Below are positions 56,556 to 64,000 of a stretch of DNA of 64,000 nucleotides, one piece after another. The stretch is from Basidiobolus meristosporus CBS 931.73 (taxonomy: Eukaryota > Basidiobolomycota > Basidiobolomycetes > Basidiobolales > Basidiobolaceae), in contig MCFE01000299.1 of NCBI GenBank assembly GCA_002104905.1, positions 1 through 64,000 of the forward strand, in the 5' to 3' direction. The notes under the pieces are model-generated. The model had not been told where the DNA came from. It searched no databases and saw nothing but the letters and a program-made list of their open reading frames with translations. Within the stretch, counting starts at the first letter, position 1. Every line of letters begins with the position of its first letter. A program made the position numbers and the translations under genes.

Positions 56556-59500
56556 ACGAATTCGTGAGAATCAAAAACACTGCTGATGCAGTGATTACTT
56601 ATCAATCACCAAGATACAGCGTGACCAGATACCAAGGTACCTGCGCTATATCATGAGCATCCGTCCTACAATGGATCATCGCCATAGCTTAGAAGCCTCC
56701 ATTACTATTTGCATGCTGCTTTGACTATCCAGGTCTAGCCAATCACCCCGGCCGCTCCACCCGCTTCATGGCTATCTCAACAATCGGATGTTTTTCAAGG
56801 GAGTTCGCGGCTGTTTCGAGCAATCTACAAGCCTACCATATGAGATGTCAGATACGAGCAACCCATCCAATCGGAAGGGCGGGCAGGCATGAAACAAAAG
56901 AGAATATGCCGTGTATTGTACGTACTTAAAACATTCTCTAAATGAATTTGCCAATTATGTAGATTATACTCTCAAATTGATCGGATGATGGCTAAGCTGT
57001 ATATGGAAATAGGGGTGATTGGGCCCACATCTACCACCCAGGCTGCATGGTCATGGGATGCCTGAAACGGAACCCCATACCGAGAATCGCCTGTGGATTG
57101 GGCCGTCAGATACTTGGCTGTGTAGCACTAGTGAGCCAGGACTAGAGGACCAGGTAGTGTGAATACACTCTGGGTTGAGAAAAATTGCGACACTTGGCAC
57201 GATCGATGGCCACTTGTAGCAGAAGGCTGTTATTCGCTGCCCTGGTCTTTACAGCATGTGACATAGGGATTGCTCCTATCTGGGATACCGATGGGCTGCC
57301 GGTATCGTGGAAACGTTCAGTTCCAGCCAATGCAGCGGGGTCATTTTCCAACGCCTCACGTGACGGCCAGGAGCGAGGGTGGTAGTTTGATTTGAAAAGG
57401 CATTTTCTGGAATCCATGGGGCATGTGAAGGGATGTTGATGTTTTGGTGATGTACGACCATACTCCTGATTATTGGTAACATGCCAGTTTGTCCAATATG
57501 GTGCTGGGAATGGGAAGCCGATGCTGTCATGACTGGCAGCCGAGAATTCCCTCAAATTGCTGATACCTTCGGGTTCAGAATAATACAGCAAGTGGGGGAA
57601 GCCACCACCATCATTGGAACAGAGCTGTCTTAGTCTTATCCCATCAGTTGGGTTGTTGCAGAGCCGTCTCATACACACAAGCTAGCCACGGACAACAGAT
57701 TCAAGTTGATTGGTATGGCCATCTTACCATTGGCAGTGTTTGCTAAGCGCCCCCAAATATCAGACAAACCCAACAAAACCGTCATGTTGAGGCATGAGTG
57801 CGCTGCATCACCACAAGCGGTACCTTTTGGGATGCAGTCGGAAAAGCGAGGATTCCAAAGTGCCTATCTCAATCACCTAGTCTGTTTCTGTGCAATACCA
57901 GGCCTGTTGAAACAGTCGACTGTGTACGATATTGGTGGTAGCCAGATACCCACTAAGGCGACGCTTCTCTGTGGTTCACGAGAACATCTGTTGGGCGGAG
58001 TTGCAGATTATCGCATTGCAATTCAGCGATATGAAAGATGACTGAGCCCACTGGACTTGCATCAATCTGAAATCCCCATTGGATCAGGTGGCTGCTGACA
58101 CAATGCTGAAGCCAGACATTGATGCCGGTCATTTGAAAATCAATGCCGCCCATTCTTGTACTCAGTGGAATGCACCCCATTTGGGAACGTCGTGAATAGA
58201 TAATTGACCGTCCACGGAGATTCGTCATATTCCGAGTATGGTTAGAGCGTTTGTCACTCCACAAATCTGCCTTCAATGGGAATTCCAGTGGATGAATGAA
58301 GTCCGGATTCGTCTAGACGGTTGCATATTGTGGAAGGTCACAAGCGCAAAAACCTAACGCTGCTAACTAATGGTGTGCTCAGCGATTGCCCAATTCGATC
58401 CTGGTATTCTGGCTGATGGGACTACAAGATGATGTAAGTATGGTGATGAGGTTGATGCTGAAAGTTCAGTGATAGGTTGTAATGGATGCTTCAGTATCGT
58501 AAGATGGACGTGGTTGGTTGTGTCTGCTGCATTGAAGAAGTTCTGGTGTGACACAGTGATATCGCTAAATCGGTCTCTGATTGACAAATTGGTGCAGAAT
58601 GAACAAGCTCAGTTCCTTTCATGTGTCTCTAAACCAAGAATATGGAACACAACAGTGCCATACAGTCCGTGATAAATCTATTTGTGGTTGGCGCGCACAC
58701 ATGGTGGCGATAGAGGGCGAGAGATGAAGCGGTGGATGCTAGAATGGTGTTTGTTTGCGAACATACTGTCTTCCCAGTATAACCACCCTTTGTAATGGCT
58801 GACCTATAGACCAGAAGTGATTCATCCCTGAGTGGCACGGCGACGATAATGGAGGGGAAGCTACTGATGACAGAATATCGTATACATACAGTGGTGATGA
58901 TTTGGTCTCAGTGAAGTTGTCAAGAGGTGTGTAACTTGAACCAGAAAAGGGAGGACACAACATGAGGTACGCGGCGCCTACATCTCTCGAAAAGAATCAT
59001 CTGTGCTCTCATTCAATTTTCACTCGGAAACTGGATTAAATGGAATCTTGGTCTGCTAGTGAGTCGAGATTTACACCATTTGGTCTCCAATACGAGGGGT
59101 TAAGGATTCAAGAGCGTGACTCAGTTTTCTGGTCTTTGCTCTTATGCGGTAGATCTCCGAGATCACTAATCCCCCTTGGTAGAATGATGAGGTATTGACA
59201 GTGCAACTCTATACCCTGGGAAGTTAGATCCGCCTATCTGTACCGACCACGGAGGCGGAGAGAACTTTCGAGGGCTTGCGTATGAGTGATAATGCTTTCC
59301 CACACCGAACGAGGAAAAGAGCCAGCTTGTCGTATTGGCCAGAGGGTGGGGGACCCGTGAAGTGCAGTTGGTGCTCGTGAATTCCACCAAGCGTGGGTAG
59401 ACGGAAGCGCCCTCGATTTGCTAATAATAACTGACGGTTTGTTACTAAGTTTGTGGATACACATAGATCCTCTTTTCCCACCCACCTTATTTACCACCAC

Positions 59501-60300
59501 TTGAATCCACAGCCAAGGAGTAGTGTGAGAAATAAATCGCCCATTGCGATTTATGTATTATGGCTGTATTCCAGGAATACTAATGTGGTGCATCTGCGAC
59601 AAGGGTAATATATCCATCCTCCAGCGGACTTCTCAATAATACCAGCTCGAAGGCAGCCCTGAATATTTGAACGTAGCTGGCGCTTACGGTTTGGAGTAAA
59701 CAGGCGGGATTTTTCACAACTGTGATTGCCCAAATGTGTGGGGCAAATATGGAATCTGCAACAGAGCGCCCACCTACTTACTATGGAGAAAATGGAAATA
59801 TGAATGAGGGGCTGCTATTGTATCATTGAAAACTGTGGCAGAACCAACGGGTAAGGCCTGCGAATAGAGGCCACGTTGCTAAGATAACAAATAAACCGCC
59901 TGATTAACAACTGCTGAATCGCCATGTCTATCATGGCATTTACTATTCAGCCAAATGCTCTATGACCATATTGCCGCATACCTCATTCACTAGGTGTACA
60001 TGCATGTATTGCGTCCCTATGTGCCATATGTATTCATTCGATCGATTTTTGGAATACTGCTTGATTGTTCCAGTATTCCCAAACAATATATTAATTGAGG
60101 CGCACAGTATGCCTCGATTTCCTGTTATAACGATGGTAAACATTGGGCAAACCGGCATAATGTAGCAATTATGAATCTTGTATGACAGCACCATTTGCCC
60201 CATACCGCCATCTTGTGCTTCGGTACGACTAGAGGTGCTGGAATTCTGTTTCTGTGTGGCACACTCCACACTGCTTCAGCCATTCTTTCCATATCTCATT
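56556..60300. other. 3.7-kb intergenic stretch, no gene supported
   Basis: The part 57140-58350 is richer in CpG than its surroundings and has longer frames on both strands (57142-57678 minus, 57706-58041 plus). None shows a recognisable domain or start context. It could contain a decayed gene. The rest is featureless. Confidence 0.35.
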
Positions 60301-63300
60301 AGGCTCTAAGCCTCACAGGAATAGTAGCGTTTGGATTTGGGGGCTTTCATGGTTGTGAGAACCAATTGAAGTGGCGTATTAGTCACAAGGAGACTCTAAC
60401 ATACAAGCATCATGATAACAACCTAAGAATCTAACTTTCTGCAGAATATATGCTTTATCTTGGCTCCCAGAAACCCTACAATTCTTGAAATCTCTAGGAT
60501 ATCATTAAGATGTATAGTATTTTGTTGGTGGAGATTGCTTTGAATGGATCCCATAAAATATTTGGCTCATGGCTAATAGACATGCTGTACTTTACCAATA
60601 CTTGTGATCTCAGATGGAGCTGTGTACTTTGCTATCCATTTGCTACATTAGGGATATATGTAGGTAAATTTATCCATAGGTGGCACTCTATGTAGTCATA
60701 TGGCATGCTGTAGGTCTATGACCAGCAGATGATGGAGGGAGCACATTGTACTTATTCCTTTCCCAAGACCATGTAAATTATGAGGGCATTTTATTGTATA
60801 TAACCACATGAACTCATCTAACATTTGTTTGTTAGCAAGTCAACTTTGTTGCAAAGTTAGGGCTTCACCCAACTCCGGAACTTGTTACTTGCTGTAAACC
60901 TAAGACCTTATTCAAGAACCGCTTTGGGCATTTTTCTGACTGGGGCATATAATCTGAGTGCAATGGGCATAGTTTAAGCTTATGTCTTCATTAATAAGGT
61001 AATTTGAGCTATATCCAAGATGGTTGGATCAATGATTTCTCAATGCTACAATAATGACTTCTTGGATATATCTTCAAGCTGCACTTAACTGATCTATATG
61101 AGTAGAGTCTGGCAAGTACTAATACTTCCTTTATGCTGAGAGACCCTCTCATAGTTGTAAAAATCTGTAGTTACACCTAAGTATCCAACCAACTTAGTCA
61201 CTTGGATCATACCAAGAGAAACTTAAAGAATTCTCACCAAATTCCTTGTTGGATTTACTTGGATTATTTTGATCAAAACATATGGTACCCAGAACATAAA
61301 ATTCCTCAAAGTTGCCCAAGCTGCCCCTAACCTTTCACGCATGCTCTTGGGATCTTCTTTAACATATTCTACTTGCTTGTTTTGCTAAGACCAAATCAAA
61401 GCATCAATACCATATTTAAATTCCATATATCATTAAGTTAAAATCACATAATCTACTTGTTCTCCAAGTCACCTCCAATATCCCCAAGACTCTTACAACA
61501 CTCAATAGTTCCTGTAGAGATGCTTTCAATGATCATCAGTAAATTCATTCAAAAGCCTGGATTACACCAAAAGTACCAATGACAATATAAATGCTGCATT
61601 ATTACCATCAAATATGACTCACCTGAAGGATAATAGTAATATGGCACCATGAGGAAAACTCCCTTAATTCCATCAAAACACCATCAAAACATTGATATTC
61701 AGCAACAGGCAGGTAATAATGCTCAAAGGATACTATATGAACAGCATTCAGAAAGGAATGGATGCTCCATGTCCAAATAATTAACTAAACTTTCAACTCA
61801 ACAGCCCTTAGCTCCAAGAAAAATATCAACTACAGACTGGCAGAATACTATAATAGTATCAGCTGATATCAAGTCTTCCTAAACTGACAACTCTTAATTT
61901 ATTGGGTACTAGCTGCTTGACAGACTAGCAGACATACTTTCCAGGGGGAGACTAAGCTGACTAGCATTTGTGTCAAATCTGGCTTTCAGCTACTCATTAC
62001 TTCAACAAGAAACCACACCTGAATTTCTGAAATAAAAACACCAGTTAAATGCCAGCAAAGCAATGTCAGAATACCAGCTGAATTCCAAATTTGAGATATT
62101 TCATTGTGTAAGCTGCTATTGACTAACCCTACATCACTTCTCCCACTCTCTATTCTTGGTGACCTGATCTAACTCTTTGCTTTTGCTCATCATATTGCAA
62201 CTAATAACTTTTAACACTCCTCATTCATTCAGCTTATCAGTGCTTGTGATATCAATCAATAGTCCTTTGTTTACCACTGGTTTTTTTAAGCTTACAACTT
62301 GCCATCTGTCTTGTATCAGCTAACTAACAGACACATAAACACACTTTCTAGGAGAAGATTAGGCTGAACAGCATCTGTACCAAAGTGATAATAAGCTATC
62401 AGACTTGTTCCATTGTACTGTGCAAGGCCATGCAGCACATTCCTTGGTCATTAAGAACCATTGGGGACAACACTATAGCTACCAGTAGACAGGATTGCTC
62501 TTGAATGATTTTGCACTATGTGGGATGAGCTTAGCCCCCAATTGGCTCATTGACAATATACAAGAAATCTGATTTGCTATCAATTATCCCATCTTGCCAA
62601 TTAAGAAAGTAAATCCCTGATTTTAGTGATTGGACTAGGTGTCATAGCAAGCATGCAACCAATTATGTAGGTGCAAGACAGGTCAAATTGATGCACTGGT
62701 GTAACAGATGATGTATAAGTATGCAGGGTGCTTATTTATAGGGGTTCTGTCTCAAATGCGAGACAAACTTGATATTTATTACGTCAAAAATTAAGTGATC
62801 ATTGGTTTGTGATGAATTGATTTGGGTTGCAAAAAAAAGTGTTGTTTGGATCATGACAAATGATAGCAATTCAACACAATTGCATTATCTTCTCCTAGCT
62901 TTTTCTCTTACAGGGACAACTACTAAAGCATTTGGTAGTGATTCACTTTGCATACCTAGAGTACTTCCTTGTTGACTTTCATCTTGGAAACTTGTGCATT
63001 TGTAGTCAGTATTTTGCCTCCTAGTTGATGAATGCAGTGACAGAGATTGGCTACACTGAATTGCTCTAGATGATGCTACAGAACCAGCCTGAAGTGCCAT
63101 GTGCTGATGCATTCATTTACTGGCCAATGGCTCCTGTAGTGGAGGCACATCAAGTGGGTCATTATCAGTCAGTTCACCAGAAGTAGATTGCTGATGGTGT
63201 AGTATAACAGCATGTGCTGATGCAACTTGATACAATAGCATGACCCTTGGCTGAGTTTGATGTGATGCCATTTGTTAACACAATTTGGCCTGCTCTGATT

Positions 63301-63480
63301 GACATATGTCTAGTTGAGCAGTTTGGCAAACTCTGGTAGTATTACTCTGAACCACACATGTTGACCCAGTGCATGGTGCTCTTGTGAAAGGTATTGGCAT
63401 GGACTGGACTGACATGTGCCATTGCGCTGTAGTGGGGTGACAGTGACACCCACTGACAGATGTGCTCATTCCCTTATTTT
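60300..63480. repeat. CpG-poor retroelement debris, second island
   Basis: Same character as the 10.3-14.2 kb island: few CpGs and no long frames. ~61885-62095 is the inverted counterpart of ~12225-12445, and a third related copy of part of it lies at ~62305-62400 (shared words around CAGACACATAAACACACTTTC and AGGCTGAACAGCATCTGT). Minus-strand frames at 62885-63112 and 63275-63469 may be remnants of element proteins but are not identifiable. Confidence 0.55.
61153..61500 (+). mobile_element. Solo LTR, 348 bp, same family as the 43-kb copies
   Basis: It begins AGTTGTAAAAATCTG (first base mutated from the family TGTTGTAA) and ends CTCTTACAACA at 61500. The flanks CTCAT (61148-61152) and CTCAA (61501-61505) are a 4-of-5 target duplication. 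Internal words such as AATTCTCACCAAATTCCTTGT align with the 43-kb copies. There is no partner LTR within reach, hence solo. Confidence 0.72.
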
Positions 63481-63728
63481 CTACTTCCCTATATCCCTAC
63501 TACACTCATTTTAGTTTTATCCCATTTGTCTTACCCAATCAGTACTATCCCATAAGCCGGTTGACTATCACACCTGCTTACCTTATTGCATAAGTTACCC
63601 CTCACTTTATGTAAGATTACTAGTTACAAGTGCTTCTATATTAGGCAAGTACCCGCGCCAGTACCCGTGACACATGATCAACCCGTGTCACCATCCCTAC
63701 CATTTCCATACCATATATGGTATCCCCA

Positions 63729-64000
63729 TGTTACACAGGTTTCAGAATACTGATTCCTGATTGGTTGGATGTGCTGTGCCTCTTAGAACCTTCCGGCACC
63801 TACTTAGAACATTCTTAGGTCATTCTGATGTCATTAAGATTTCTATTGAACTCCGGAACCTTCTGGAACACCATGATTAGTAATCACTTAGCCAGTGAAG
63901 AAAAGTATATAAGGGAGGCTATCCCTCAACAATAAATCATCATCCCTTTTATCAATATACCGACCTGTTGATTAGTGTGATCACTGCTACCTGCTGCTAC
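63729..64000 (+). mobile_element. LTR of a second type, cut by the window edge
   Basis: From TGTTACACAGG the sequence has LTR character: a TATATAAG box at 63906-63913, an AATAAA-like signal shortly after (63931), GAACCTTCYGGAAC-like inverted words, and no coding frame. It resembles a copia-type LTR in layout. Its 3' end and any internal region lie outside the window, so the call is tentative. Just upstream, GTGACAC...GTGTCAC (63667-63691) forms a 7-bp inverted repeat. Confidence 0.45.

Noticed and set aside
57185-57385. Possible small secreted peptide (a signal-peptide-like stretch from an ATG at 57206)
   Set aside because: Only ~60 codons, no promoter signal, and overlapped by a longer antisense frame; insufficient support.
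57142-57678. 178-codon minus-strand frame
   Set aside because: No recognisable domain, composition not protein-like (many Pro/His/Ser/Arg), no clear promoter; not called as a gene.
1-64000. CRISPR arrays, tRNA and rRNA genes
   Set aside because: No evenly spaced direct repeats, and no tRNA cloverleaf or rRNA sequence was noticed on reading. A tRNA scan could still find one I missed.

Overview
This 64 kb window is nuclear DNA of a filamentous fungus, most likely an ascomycete. The evidence is protein genes with many short introns (about 50-110 nt, GT/AG, with CTAAC-like branch sites), fungal gene families (End3-type EH protein, SAM+HMG-box protein, YAT-type amino-acid permease, fungal TBC protein) and AT-rich, CpG-poor retroelement debris. 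I cannot name the species. About 14 genes in 64 kb with multi-kilobase empty stretches means a gene-sparse, repeat-rich genome. Gene models were spliced by hand and checked for reading phase.

Region 1 (217-10200) is the most unusual part. It holds four intronless genes in alternating orientation, each with a strong TATA box about 60-80 bp before the ATG. Three encode paralogues of about 470-480 residues whose layout (an N-terminal Gly-Thr-Gly-Glu-aromatic-Asp followed by an invariant Asn, and a C-terminal Leu-Leu-Pro-Gly) resembles TULIP-fold P47-like proteins. That family is best known from the orfX/p47 part of clostridial toxin clusters and also occurs widely in bacteria and fungi. The fourth is a 1318-residue protein with an apparent beta-propeller N-terminus and a long amphipathic/hydrophobic helical C-terminus. 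I read this as a candidate fungal P47-like cassette of unknown function; it lies beside a retroelement graveyard.

Region 2 (about 10.3-14.2 kb) is decayed, CpG-poor retroelement sequence. Parts match 61.9-62.4 kb in inverted orientation.

Region 3 (15.6-42.3 kb) carries mostly housekeeping and membrane-trafficking genes: a D-amino-acid-oxidase-type flavoprotein, a Gfo/Idh/MocA oxidoreductase, a type II phosphatidylinositol 4-kinase (Lsb6 type), a half-size ABCA transporter, a TBC Rab-GAP, a signal-peptide-bearing seven-transmembrane protein and an End3-type EH-domain endocytosis protein.

Region 4 (43.1-46.5 kb) has two solo LTRs nested in opposite orientation with recognisable target-site duplications, then an unidentified weak coding-like stretch.

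Region 5 (47.2-56.6 kb) encodes a UBE2G1/Ubc15-type E2 enzyme, a secreted repeat protein with a 12-residue unit amplified as a 36-residue higher-order repeat, a SAM/HMG-box/AT-hook protein and an amino-acid permease. Region 6 (56.6-64 kb) is gene-poor and ends in retroelement debris, a solo LTR and a second LTR type cut by the window edge.
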